Below, piece by piece: positions 38,696-50,192 of a DNA stretch of 62,467 nt (positions within the stretch are counted from its first letter, which is position 1; each line of letters begins with the position of its first letter). A program made the position numbers and the translations under genes. A model generated the notes under the pieces. The model was not told the origin of the DNA. It did no database searches and saw nothing but the letters and a program-made list of their open reading frames with translations. This DNA is from Porphyra umbilicalis (Eukaryota; Rhodophyta; Bangiophyceae; Bangiales; Bangiaceae): contig KV919154.1 in assembly GCA_002049455.2 (NCBI GenBank), positions 1 to 62,467 on the forward strand. Reading direction: 5' to 3'.

Positions 38696-41064
38696 GCATC
38701 ATGGATCGCACTCAAGTTTGTCTCAATTCATTAGTCCTCTGTGAACCGCACTTTTTTTGGAGAGACCAGAACTTCGCCGCTACGACCGCAAATGACAAGC
38801 AGTCTTCACACAAGGGATAGAGACCCCCCCAACCTTTTTGCTGCAAGAAATGGTACGCATTCTTCTGTAGGAAGCCCTTCAACGGCACACCTATGTCGAA
38901 AAGATACGGCTCAGACGCTTTGTTTTCAGGCCTTCCGGCACACTGGGCGAGCCGCACGAGGTCACAGCACCGTTTCTCACGTTTGTCCCATGTTCACATA
39001 CCTCGTGCATTCGAGTGCACTATTCTGCGCAGCGCTCCAATCCCACTGGCCGAAGGTAGACGTCCGTAAAAAGTATGTCGAGAAGAAGCGTAAGACTTTC
39101 TCGCAGCGGTCCCGTGACAGTGGGAGGCTACTTCAAGTTCGCTCATCCAGAAGTGCGATCTTGCGCGCCTTTTGAGATTCCATCTCACGAGATCCGGCAG
39201 TCAATCGCGTCGCGCGCTTCGTCAGCAGCCAATGAGCGCCTGTGCATGGGCACTCCCAAATTCAAGCCAGGAATGCCCTCAAAAGCCCCTCTGCGTGGCT
39301 CAAGCGCCATCGCACACCTACCACCCCCACCCTTCCCCCGCCATCGCCGTCGTGCCTACCGCGGTCGCCGTCGTGGGGCAGCGTGTGTGTACCACTGCAC
39401 CGGTGGCCAGAACGGACTACTCGCTCCAGAAAACCAACGGCGCCGCCGGGGAGCGCGTTATGTGGGGGGGGGGCGGGGGCGGGGGGGGGGGGGGGGGGGC
39501 AGTTGCTCTGCGTCGGCGGTGACGAGCGTCGCGCCAGCGGCGACGAGCGCCGCACTGCACTTCGGCGCGGCGGCTGACGCCGCTGGCGTCGGGCTTGCTC
39601 CAACCGCCGACGTGGTCGCGTCCGCCGCACCCGCCGTGGCAAACGGCGTCAGCGCTACGGCTGCACCCGCCGCTGCCGGCGCCGGAGCTGCGATCGCAAC
39701 CGTATCCGACACCGCGTCTACATCCACCGTCCCGTTGCCGACACCACAGCCCGCACGGGCCAACCGCGCCGGCCCGCCGCCAGAGGGGCCCGAGCGTGGG
39801 CGGGTGATGGGGGCGGGGGGGGCCGGGGACGGGGGCGGCACTACGCCGGTGGGCGTCCACCGGTGCCCATTAATCGAAGGCCGCTGCGACACGCCCAGTT
39901 CAGGGCGGACATTAGGATGCAGACACGTTGCATCATTACAGCATACACGGTACCGTCTCCACGGTAGCAAGAGGCGTACACATAAGAAGCGCAAAAAAGC
40001 AGGTAAAAAGCAAATACTTCCGTTACTGATCATGACGTACAATGATAGAGGAGTTCGTGGTGAACAATGCTACGTGGTTTGCAACCCACTTTTGACGTGC
40101 TCGTTTTCTTGTAGCTGCTGTTCTTCTCACGCTACCTCTGATGAAAAGATTGTCCCACCTTGACGCATTGATGTCACCTCGTTCCCCATCCGTATCATAG
40201 AACTCAAGCTACTACCCCCCCTGTTCTTTGATCATAGGCTCATCTAATAAAGATGACCATCCAGAGTCATCATAGTGCTCAATATGGCCCGGTCTGCAAC
40301 GAGCGTGATGGCGACCCGGCTTGCTCCAGATCGACGCGATTCGCATGGTTCAGCAAGTAGACTTTCGATTTGTCGCATATTCGAAAAAGACGTGTGCTGT
40401 GAATGCCCCGAGACGCCCTGGTGCGCCTGCTGCCAGCTACGGTTGGGACACGTCTTCAGAAAGCTGGTTCCAACCGCTGGACAAGTGAAAAGTGTCTGAC
40501 ACCTACCAATCTGGCCAATGAATGGCCGGCAATCCTAATGTTCGCTGCAGGGGTGTCTGAAGTGGGCGTGGCGAGTAAGTTGATATGGCTGATACTTGTT
40601 CTCTATTCCTTTGGTCAGCTGTTATCGTCCCCGCTCCATATCCGTGCGGCATCACGAGATCTCTACACAGTGCTCACGAGGCTGAAAGTATAGCCTCCCT
40701 GTCCTTGCATTTCTGCCGATTTGGTCAGTGATAAATAAATCGGGTGCTATCGAGAATCGGGCGGATCGGATGTCCCTGCTCGATACGAACGCGGAAGTGG
40801 GCACTAACGGGTGGGGTGTGCTGCGCTTCGTGCTCCGTTTTCTCTTCTGAGGATCCGAGGGCCACCCTCTGATACATCTACAAAGTTTGGGGTCGATTGA
40901 TGTACATGCGCCGCAACCAGAGCCGTTTTTCCATAGGACTGATAAGATGAGATAGACTTTAGTTGTGCCACCACCGCTCGTCTCAGCCCGGGCTTGGCGC
41001 CCACCACGGTCGCTTGTGTCTCCAGTATCGTGTGTATCGAGAAGGCGCATCATCCTGCACCGTG

Positions 41065-41196
41065 CAGCCGGTCTCCCAAAAATCCCGCACTCCAACTGTC
41101 GCAAACGAGTTCCAAATCGGCCTCTACGAGCCCGCAGAGACCGGTTTGGAACTCTTTCGCAACAGTTGGAGTGCGGGATTTTTGGGAGAACGGCTG
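41065..41196. mobile_element. 132-bp palindromic MITE with Tc1/mariner-like ends
   Basis: Two arms of about 55 bp are nearly perfect inverted repeats around a short spacer, so the whole element folds back on itself. The ends read CAGCCGGTCTCCCAAAAATCC on the left and CAGCCGTTCTCCCAAAAATCC as the reverse complement of the right end. The right flank is TA; the left is TG. The terminal 20 bp match the inverted ends at 46348 and 56454, so it may be mobilised by the same kind of transposase. Confidence 0.7.
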
Positions 41197-43723
41197 TATT
41201 TATAAGCTGCCATTGTCAACCGGCACCATAACGCGCCCCGATGCCGTCACCCCCCCCCCCCCCCCACGCCCTTCACTGCCGGCGCCCCTCCATCCAAAAC
41301 TTGCACTGTGCCCACTGTATCCCATCTCCATCGACCACCGCCCTGTCATATGGTCGTCTCCCTAGGGAGGAAGGGGTGATGGTGCTTGGGGTGGAGGTCA
41401 GTTGAAAGGTGTTGCTCGCACAGAGGTCGCTGCTGTGCTGTTGCGGGAGATGTGGAGAGCTCAAATTGTGTCGATCCGTCATTTGGACACTTGCCGACGC
41501 TAAATGTGGGTCAGATGTGGGTACATCCGACGTGGGTCGGTGACCCACATTCTACCCACATTTGATACCCACGCCCGACTTGCCGGCGCTCTCTATTCCC
41601 CCTTCTCCCCCCCCCCGCAGTTGCGCAGAGGGCGGTGGCCGAGGGACGGCTGGCCGCTTTCTGGTGGCCGCCCGCGCCACCCCCGCGGCCGTCACCGCCG
41701 CGGCCGTGGCGGCCCGCCCGGTCGGTGGGCGGCGGGGAGCAGCCAGCCGCCCGCCCATCTGCCGACGCCGTGGCCCGTGGCGGCGGGGGGCACCGCGGGG
41801 GGGGTCACCGCCCATCGGCCCGCGCGGGCGGCTCGCCGCGGCGCGGCCGGCGGCGGCCGCGACAGCCACCCGCCCGCCCCGCTTGCCGCGCCCCGCACGG
41901 CGTGTCGGTACTACCGCCAGCCGAGGGCGGGACGGCGCGTGGGTGACGAAAAAAAAAAAAAAAAAAAAAAAAACGAGCAGCGGGGGGCCGCCGCCGCCCC
42001 CCGGCGGGCGCGGGAGGGGGCGGCCAAAGGGGGCGGGTGGGCGCGACGACGGCTGCCCCCACGACCCGGCCGGTCGGCCGCGGCGGCGCGTGCCGCCCGA
42101 GCCGCCCGAGGCGGCGGGGGCACCCGCGTCGGGCACGTCGACGCGGCCACGCGCGGCGGCCGCGGCGGCCGCAGCGGCGCGCCGCCCGCCCCTGCGGGCG
42201 ACGGCGGGCCTTGCCGCCGGCCGCCCGCGGCCGGCAACGCCTGGGGAGCCACCCCCCCCGCCGCCGGTCGGGGGGCGCCGCCGGCGGTTGCGGTCGGGGC
42301 GGCCCCACGCGGCGGGCTGCCGGGCGCGCCCGTGGCGCCGCTGACGGCCCCGCGGCGGCGGTCGCTGCACGCAATGCAGGGAAAGCATGGTTGCAGAGCG
42401 CCGTGCAGGTGGTCCACGCCCCCGGGCGGTCGCCCACCCGCCCCGCCGTGCGCAGCCGCGACCGGTGGGGACGCCTGCGCCCGGCCCTCCCCCCCCCCGC
42501 CGGCGGCCACCACCCCCGCACAACCCCGCCCCGTCTGCCGCACCCGCCGCCGCCTTCCCCCCCCCCGCGCCCGTTCATCGACCACCACCGGCGGCCCCGC
42601 CCCCGCCCTCATACCTCGGCGACGCCCGCGATGAGCCAGCAGCCGCGGTACCCCCCCCCCCCTGGCGCACCATGCCGACGCGGAGGAGCACCCCAACCCC
42701 CCCGCCCCCCCCCGCCGCCGGCCACACCCGCACCAGCTGCACGAGGCGCTCTTTGGCCGACGGCACCCCCGCCACCGCCGCCGCCGCCACCCCGTCGCCG
42801 CCGTCACCGGCGCTCCCACCCCCACCCCTACCCACCCCGGGGCCCTCCCAAAACACGGGCCCGCCGTCGAGCGCCACCCGCACGGCGCCGAGCAGCAGCG
42901 TGCCGCGGCCGCGGCCGCCGGCCGTCGTCACCCCCCCCCCCCCCCCCCCCGCCGACGACGCCACTCACGGCGGCGGCCCAAGGGGCGACCCCCCCCCCAC
43001 AAAGGCGACCCCCCCCCCCCCCCCCGCGTCTGCCGTCCAATCCGACCGCGCGCCCGCGGCTTGGGCGGCCGACGCCCCCGGCGGCGGCGCCGACAAAGCG
43101 TGCGCGGTGGCCGTGTCGCCGACTTGCAGCGCCTCCAAGGCGGCGAGGAGGGCGGACGGGGGGGGGAGCAACACCGACGGGCGGGGGGGGTGGTGGGGGG
43201 GGGGGGGTTCCGCCGCACCGCCTCGAGCGCAAAGCGGGCGGCGAGGCGGCGGTCGTCGGCGTCATCGTCATTGCCGGCCGGGGGGGGGGGGGGGGGGCAC
43301 CCCTGCCGCCCGCACCAGTGGTAGAGGCGCGGATACAGGGGCGCCTGGGGGCTCGGAGGGGGGCCCTGGCCGCGGGGTGGGGGCGGGCAGGGGTCGGGCG
43401 GGCGGCCGGGGGGGGCGCCGTGCGCCGCGGGGGGGGGGGGAGCGGCCGCCACCGCCCCGCCGACGGGCCGCCCAGGAAGGCCATGGTCGCGCGGCGCCAA
43501 GCGGGTGATGGAGACGGGTCCTCGGCGCAGCATGGTGCGGAAGCAGCAAACGTCGCCCAGCGGTTGCCGTCGTGGCGGCCGCGGGGGGTCGACGCCGCCA
43601 CGTCGCGTCGGGGACGCACCCCGCAACGGCGCGGGCCGCGGCGGCCGCGCGGCTGCCGTCGTCCATCCTTTCCCCCCCCATCACTGTGCCTCGCCCGGTA
43701 CACGCGGCCACGCCGCCGCCGCC
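41197..43723. other. very GC-rich, low-complexity stretch; possible minus-strand coding in fragments
   Basis: Long open frames exist in all phases because of GC content. On the minus strand, fragments with protein-like composition follow one another in different phases: near 43530-43440 (RRGPVSITRLAPRDHGLPG), 43260-43200 (RRLAARFALEAVRRNP), 43174-43070 (LLAALEALQVGDTATAHALS) and 42920-42740 (GTLLLGAVRVALDGGPVF, SAKERLVQLVRVWP). Poly-C/G runs separate them. They may be one gene broken by homopolymer errors; I do not recognise the protein. A 27-nt A run lies at about 41948. Confidence 0.35.
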
Positions 43724-45928
43724 ATGCGGCCGCCGGCGTATTCTGGGTTGGACGCGTACGCCCCCCCCCCCCCCCCCCGCCACCCCCCCCCCCGGCGGCG
43801 CCGCTCCCCCCCCCCTCCCCCGGCCCCACAGAGGGCGGCCGGCGGGGCTGCCCCCTGCCCTTTGTCGCGGTCACTGCCCTCGTTGCCGCGGCGGTCCTCC
43901 TCGGCGGCGCCCCCCTGAGCGACGGGCGGGTGCCGCCGCGGCCGCCCGCCGGCGCCGCCGGCGCCACGTGCACGACCGCCGCCGCCTGCGCGGCGGTCGG
44001 CGGGGTGGCGTACAATTGCTCCACGCCGGGGCGGACGGCCGCTGCGGCCATCCAGGGGCCGGCGCACGTGTCGCCGCTCGTCGGCGCGACGGTCACGACG
44101 GCGGGGGTGGTGACGGCCGCCACGCGGGGCTCACCCCCGTCCTACTACGTCCAAGACATTTATCCGGATGGGGACGCGGCGTCGAGCGAGGCCATCTATG
44201 TGTTTCGGCCGACGGTCGTGGGGGGGGGGGGGGGGGGGGGGGGGGCGCGCCGCCCGTCGGCGACGCCGTCACCGTGACGGGCACGGTCGTGGAGTTTGTG
44301 CCCCGCCGCGGCGGCGCCACGGCGCTGCCCCTCACCAAACTCGTGCGCGCCCGCCTGACGGTCTTGACGGCCGGCGGTGGGCACCCCGTGGAGGCCATCC
44401 CGGCGTTTGCGCCGCCGCCGACGCTGTCGGCGGCGGGCTCCTACCCACCCCCCCCCAGTCGCGGCGCCGCCGTCGACCTGACGGCGGGTGCCGGCGGCGC
44501 CGTCTGCGCCGGCGACGCCTCGGACGACGCCCTGTGCTACGACGAGCGCTCCGAATCGGTGCTCGTGTCGGCCGTTGGCGCCGTCGCCGCGTCGTCTGAG
44601 CTGCCGTATTGGGAGCTCGGCGTCGGTGGTGGGCGCCCGGGCGGCCGCCCGGGCGACAGCCCGACCGACGCGGCGGGGGGGCTGGCCGCCGTCACCGCGA
44701 CCGACTGGCGGGGGGAGCTACTCCTCGTCGACGGGGGGCTCGTGCAGCGTCCGGCGGAACGCCGCGGGACGACCATGGGCCAACGCCTGCGCCCGCTCCG
44801 GGCGCTCGTGTCGTACGGCTTTGGCTCGTACCGGCTGTACAATACGGAGCCGCTGGTGGCGCCGCCGCCGGCGGTGCCGTCCCTCGAAACGACCTGCCAC
44901 GGGGGGTGTGCGGCGCGCCGGGGGCCGCGCCGCGCCGCCACCGCCGCCGCGGCGGCGCCGCCCCTCCGCGTCGCGACCTACAACATCGAAAACAAGGGTG
45001 CCGACGACGGCGCCGTCGCGCGCGTCGGCGAGGTCATTGGCACGCGCCTCGGGTGCCCGCACGTGGTGGGCGTGCAGGAGGTTGGCACCACCGCGGGCGC
45101 GGGCGCCGACGGCACCGCGTCGGCGGCGGCGACGCTCGCCGCCCTCGTCGCCGCGGCCAACGGCGCGTGTCGGGCGGCGGGCACCGCGTACGCGGCCGCC
45201 GAGGTGGCGCCCGTCGCGGGCGCCGACGGCGGCAAGCCGGGCCTCGACATCCGCGTGGCGGTGTTGTACGACACGGCGGCGTTGACGCTCGAGCGGCGGG
45301 CGCCGCCGGGGGGGGGCGCCGCCGCCGCCGTGACGGCCACGGCGTACCGGCCGCCCCTGGGGGGTTGACCGTCAACCCCGGGCGCGTGGCGCCAATGACC
45401 GCCGCGTTTCGGCGGTCGCGCAAGCCCCTGGCCGTGCAGTTTGGGTTGACGGGGCCGCTCGCGGCGGCGGCGGGCGCGCCCCCCCGCCGCGTCCTTGTCG
45501 TTGTCAACCACTGGAACTCCAAGGGCGGCGACGCGCCCTTGGCGGGCGCCCTCCGCCCCCCGCCGCAGCCGTCGCAGGTGCAGCGGCGGGCGCAGGCCGC
45601 CGCCGTGGCCGCCTTTGTGCGCACCCTTCCGCCGGCCGACCCGGTGTTTGTCGTTGGGGACTTGAACGACTTTTGGTTTTCGTCGCCGGTCGCGGCGCTG
45701 GCGGCGGGCGGCGGGCTGACCAACCTCTGGTCGACGCTCCCGCCGACCGACCGCTACTCGTATGCCTACCAGGGGCGGCTGCAGACGTTGGATCACGTGC
45801 TCGTGCGGCCGGCGGCGCTGGCCGACGCGTGCTGCTTGTGCTCCCCACACACCACGACGGGGGGGGGGGTCGGCGCCCGCCTGGCCGTGAGTGACCACGA
45901 CCCGATCGTCGCGTCGTGCACGCTGTGA
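43724..45928 (+). CDS. secreted or membrane-anchored nuclease, OB-fold plus endonuclease/exonuclease/phosphatase domain
   Basis: The chosen ATG at 43724 (GCCATGC) gives MRPPAYSGLDAYAP and a poly-Pro run, then a hydrophobic segment LPFVAVTALVAAAVLLGG (signal anchor or signal peptide). Next is an OB-fold-like region typical of ExeM/NucH/YhcR nucleases (AAIQGPAHVSPLVG, YYVQDIYPDGDAASSEAIYVF, VGDAVTVTGTVVEF). The EEP nuclease domain follows with VATYNIEN, VVGVQEVG, VNHWNSKG, VVGDLNDFW and the C-terminal SDHDPIV; all expected catalytic positions are seen. It would hydrolyse DNA (possibly RNA) outside the cell or in the secretory path. The phase changes at the poly-C near 43760, the poly-G at 44220-44245 and near 45362 (CTGGGGGGTT). 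These sites fit homopolymer errors better than introns. The domain pair is mostly bacterial, so transfer is possible. Confidence 0.78.
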
Positions 45929-46347
45929 GGGGGCGGCGGGGCGTGCGAAGCGGTGGGGGGTGGGGGGGGGGGGCAGGCGGCCATGGGGGGTTGTGGCAGC
46001 GCCAGATAGCCGGCAGCGAGCTGTCGCCCGTTGGTGTCGGCGGGGTTGCCGTGGCGGCGCCGGTTAGTGCACCTGTGCGCATGCCGACGGCCTCCCGTCC
46101 ACGCGGCCGCTGCGTCGCGGCCGTCCGCGTCGGCGCTCCCTCTGTCATCGCCATACCCCACGGGTGCCCCCCCCCTTTCCGTGGCTTCCCGCCGCCCCCT
46201 CTGCCATGGGACGATCGCACCGGGGTGCTGCAGCGCGCAATTGACGTCGTTGTGCCCGACGCAGCGGGTTGGGCGGCGGCCGCTGTCGCCGCCGCCGCCG
46301 CCCCCCTCCCTACCCTCGCCACACCTAAAGGTGCATCTCACGCATTA
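45929..46347. other. intergenic, no gene seen
   Basis: This is the 3' flank of the nuclease gene. It is GC-rich with G runs at about 45957-45973. No recognised feature. Confidence 0.4.
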
Positions 46348-46373
46348 CAGTCGTTCTCCAAAAAATCCCTCAG

Positions 46374-47471
46374 TCCCACATGTTAACATGTCCTTCAACA
46401 GTTACACTTCGACCAAAGTCGACGGTTTTCAAGTTGGTTTCAGTGCGAGGCAGCTCATTTTCATGATCTGGTTAACGTTGGCTGTGGACCACCACGCTGC
46501 ATGAGCAGTGAGAGGCTGTCTTGGGACTCCCTCACGAGACACACGGTCCTTTTCTCTGCCTCACTGCAGGTGTTTTGGCCCATTCAGACCCTGAATGCTG
46601 ACGTGGCCCCTGCAGCCGCTGTTAGGATCAGCTTGAGTGCGTCTGGGGCAACAGGACACAGGACTGTCGCAGTGGGTCAGAAACTCTGCCGCACATGTGC
46701 CAAGGTCAGTCAGCGTTCATTGGCCGCCTGGCTACGGCGCCCATGTTAGAATACTTCGGACCAATGAGCGCCCAGAATTGAGTATCTTCGGCAAGAGATG
46801 CCATCAACAGTTCTCCACAAGTTACCCTCCCAGACGCGTCTGTGAGACGGGCTGAGTGCTCTTACGAAAGGATGGACCACGGCAGCACTTTTGTTGGCCC
46901 AGTGTGGCGCGCCTGTCCCATTTTGTACGAATGGCCTCAGGGAGCCGCGGTGCGCGCTCACGCCTGAGGAACCGCTTTGCGTGATCGTCCGGGATGCGGC
47001 GGATTTTTCCTGTGGCCACTTCGATATGCCCTTGCAGTGAGGACGGGTCGCGTCGTGCGCGACGGCATCAGAAGCACTGCTCTCATTCCCAGTATGCAGA
47101 GTATCTAACGTGGTCACTGCTACTAGTTAGAATGGAATAAGAGGCGAAAGCGATGAAGCACTGAGAAGTCCGGTGTGATCGACGGACTAATTTCGTTTCG
47201 CAACGCAGCGATCAAAAGACCTGTCGATGCCTCATAATTGTGACAGATTGGCTCCAAACCTTTCTTTTCCGATATCGAATTCTCATTATGTGTTGCGCTG
47301 CTGCAAACTTGTGTGGCCCGCTTTGATTCATAGAAAAGCAGATCAGTCAACGGTGCCGTGTGTCCGATCGGATCGCCGCCACCCTGCTGGGGACGGTGGA
47401 GCCATCGACGATCTCCTTCCTCCCGACGGCTGTCCCCGTCGTGGACGTCGTTGTCGCGTCTTCCTCGCCTC
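46374..47471. other. no gene recognised
   Basis: The stretch has moderate GC. Open frames are short and overlapping on both strands, and no domain was recognised. Confidence 0.35.
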
Positions 47472-48047
47472 GTCCCGCATTGCCCCTGATGAACGCAATG
47501 GTGTCCCACGGCACGCCACCCGCGCTCTTGGTATGTGCTTCCGATCTATTGCTCCAATTGCACAGTTGTATGAGGGATGTGGGCGGGCACTGGGACCATC
47601 GGCATGATGAGCACGTGTCGTTGTGTATGTTTTTTTAATTACGAGATGCATGAGTACGGTTTCGTACGTGAATGTTCTGAGGCTTTGTCCCCCCCCTGCT
47701 GTCGAGCATGGCTCGTTGAAGACTGCATCACCCGACCTTTCCTCGATCTCTTTATTTGCCGTGTCCCGCATTGCCCCTCATGCACGCAATGGTGACCCAC
47801 GGCACGCCACCCGCGCTCTTGGTATGTGCTTCCGATCTATTGCTCCAATTGCACAGTTGTATGAGGGATGTGGGCGGGCACTGGGACCATCGGCATGATG
47901 AGCACGTGTCGTTGTGTATGTTTTTTAATTACGAGATGCATGAGTACGGTTTCGTACGTGAATGTTCTGAGGCTTTGTCCCCCCCCTGCTGTCGAGCATG
48001 GCTCGTTGAAGACTGCATCACCCGACCTTTCCTCGCTCTCTTTAATT
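47472..48047. repeat. 291-bp tandem duplication, two copies
   Basis: Copy 1 (47472-47762) and copy 2 (47763-48047) are almost identical. Both start GTCCCGCATTGCCCCT and contain TTGGTATGTGCTTCCGATC and the block GTTTCGTACGTGAATG. The unit includes a GGTATGT that could be a 5' splice site. No recognisable protein is encoded. Confidence 0.8.
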
Positions 48048-50192
48048 GCCCCACCTCTGCTGCCACCCCCCACGCCCTCGCCATGTTCGTCCGAATGCGA
48101 CGTGTACCTGCACGGTCCCGCTGTGAGGTGTGCTCTGATATTGACACTGACATTGTGGGCGTGACTATGATATCTGGGACATTGTCTGTTGCTTTCGTGC
48201 TCTTTGATATGATTGAAGGAACAGGTCGGGGACGTTTGCTCTGTGGTTGGGCTTTTATTCAGCCCATTCAGATGCCTCATTCGGAGGAGTCCGCGATGCG
48301 CTGGACGGTGGACGTGCTGAACGTCTAGACGTGCGGATCGACGCTTCTCAAGGTCCCTGCTGTTGATGCTCCGTTCGAGAGGAGCGCAGAAGAGGGGGTC
48401 GCCATTCTGTCATGTCTTTCCTTTTGTTTTTCTCATTGCTCCTCTTCCCGTTTGCGACACGAATAGCTATGTCTATTAAACACGCTCTTTTTCACACCTC
48501 GAGTCATGATGGCAGGGCACACGCAAAGGCCAATTCCGGGCTGGCATCTTGAGTGCGTGAGTCATGCATGCGCTTCTTCGAGAAACGGAGTGCCCGCGAT
48601 GTATCGACTTGGTCGCTGGTGCCTGTCCCCAACGACTCAACGGCTCCTAATAGCGCGGCACTAAGTTAACGACCGGCTTAGTCAACGTTTTGGTCCACAA
48701 AGCAAAAGAACGACAACGGGGGTCACTTTCAGAGTGATTTGTCAAGTAAATGTCTACGACTCCGATGCTGTGTAGGCAAGTCCTGGCTTGTGTGTTTTCA
48801 CATTTAGCATAAATATGACGTCTCAATTGAAATTATGGCAGGCTTTTTGTTGCCAGTTGCTTCCGCCCACTTGCGATCACCTCACGGGCAACAATCCGTG
48901 CGGGAGCCTCCTATCTGCGCGCACATCACAGCTGCATACATGGCATTGTCCGGCACGTGCGTGTGCTCGTGAAGTACACACCCTCGCCTGAGTAGTAGTG
49001 ACAGCGCAGCGTCTGTCACTGCACTGGTCCTGGTCTGACGCGTGTTCTGGCGACCGAGACCCCATGCACCGACACTGTCGTCGCCTTTCCCACCCCCACC
49101 CGCACTATCCGTCTTGCGCACGCGCCGAACTCATTCCACCCCGCACCGTGGCGGCAACTGCTCATGGGTCAGCGGTTTGAGCGACGGGGCTCGTCGCCCG
49201 CGTCGCCAGCGACTACATGTGGTGCCGCCCCCAGTCGGCTGTCACGGGGATCGGGCGGGGCGGGGGCTCCCGAAGAGAACGCCTGCGGTGTGCGCACCAT
49301 CCGTCCAACAGCCGTGAAGGGGTGATGGCGGCGACCCCAACCAGACCCTAAGCTTTTCGCCTCCGCCGTGATGGACCATCGGTAATCTGGTGATGACGGC
49401 TCCAAGAGCGTAGGCTGCCCAAGAAATCCCGCGACAGACAAAGACGAAGAGCAAAGCCCACTCGTTAGTGATTTCAATGCCTGCACCAGAGGTTCAGTGT
49501 TCGGGAGCACTGAAGACCCGTTCTCCTCACACGTCAACTGCAGGAATCGCACGACGCGCAGACGCACCGGCCCGAGCTCCTAACCCAAGGCGACGTAGAT
49601 TTCCACCATGGACGATAATGTGTAACGTACGACATTAAAACAACGTGGACGTGGAATGAAGCCCGTGCATGGAAGCTCACTGTGTGTGTGTGCATGAGAT
49701 TCGTATACTTTCGAGACTACATATCAACAAAGACACTAAGCGCAACTAACAGCCTCGGGCGAACGCTTGTGGGAAGAAGAGCAAGAAAATGACACATATC
49801 CCGCCGCGCGCCAGCACGTTCGCCCCCCTCGCCAGCTACGCACTTCTTCCCACCCTCCACCGCTCACGTCAGCCACAGCGACGGCACGGTGCGGGAGCAC
49901 GTCGTCCGCCGCCCCTCACCCGCCGCCCCGTCTGCCAGCGAGGCCGCCGTCGCCGCTGCCGCCGCCGCCGCCACCCGCGGCGCGAGCGCCCTCCGCCGCG
50001 CCGCGGGTGTCCGTGCCTCGGCGGGCGCCGCCGCCTACACCGTCTTTTCTGGTGCCATGAACATTGGTTTCGGCGTCGGCGTCAGCCGCATCCACCGCCT
50101 CTGTGGCATCTATCGCCGTCGCGGCGGGCGCCGCCGCTGTATCCCCTGGCTGCGCACCTATGACAGCTCGTCCACTACCGGCACCGCGCCGA
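48048..50192. other. no gene recognised
   Basis: AT content is higher to about 49000, then mixed. Short frames at 48788-48991 and 49042-49317 show no known domain. A plus-strand frame at 49889-50317 is Ala-rich and unrecognised. Confidence 0.35.

Larger units (their letters stand above)
37172..41064. other. gene-poor stretch with small repeats
   Basis: No gene could be recognised. A plus-strand frame at 39075-40163 and a minus-strand frame at 37216-38022 are open but are low-complexity, with no known domain. The region has palindromic GATCATTTGATC repeats (37196-38296), a 22-bp unit repeated twice (38652-38695) and several C or G homopolymers (for example 39470-39499). Confidence 0.4.

Noticed and set aside
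41948..41974. 27-nt A run as a poly-A tail of a retrocopy
   Set aside because: No gene-like or element-like sequence ends at it and no flanking duplication was found.
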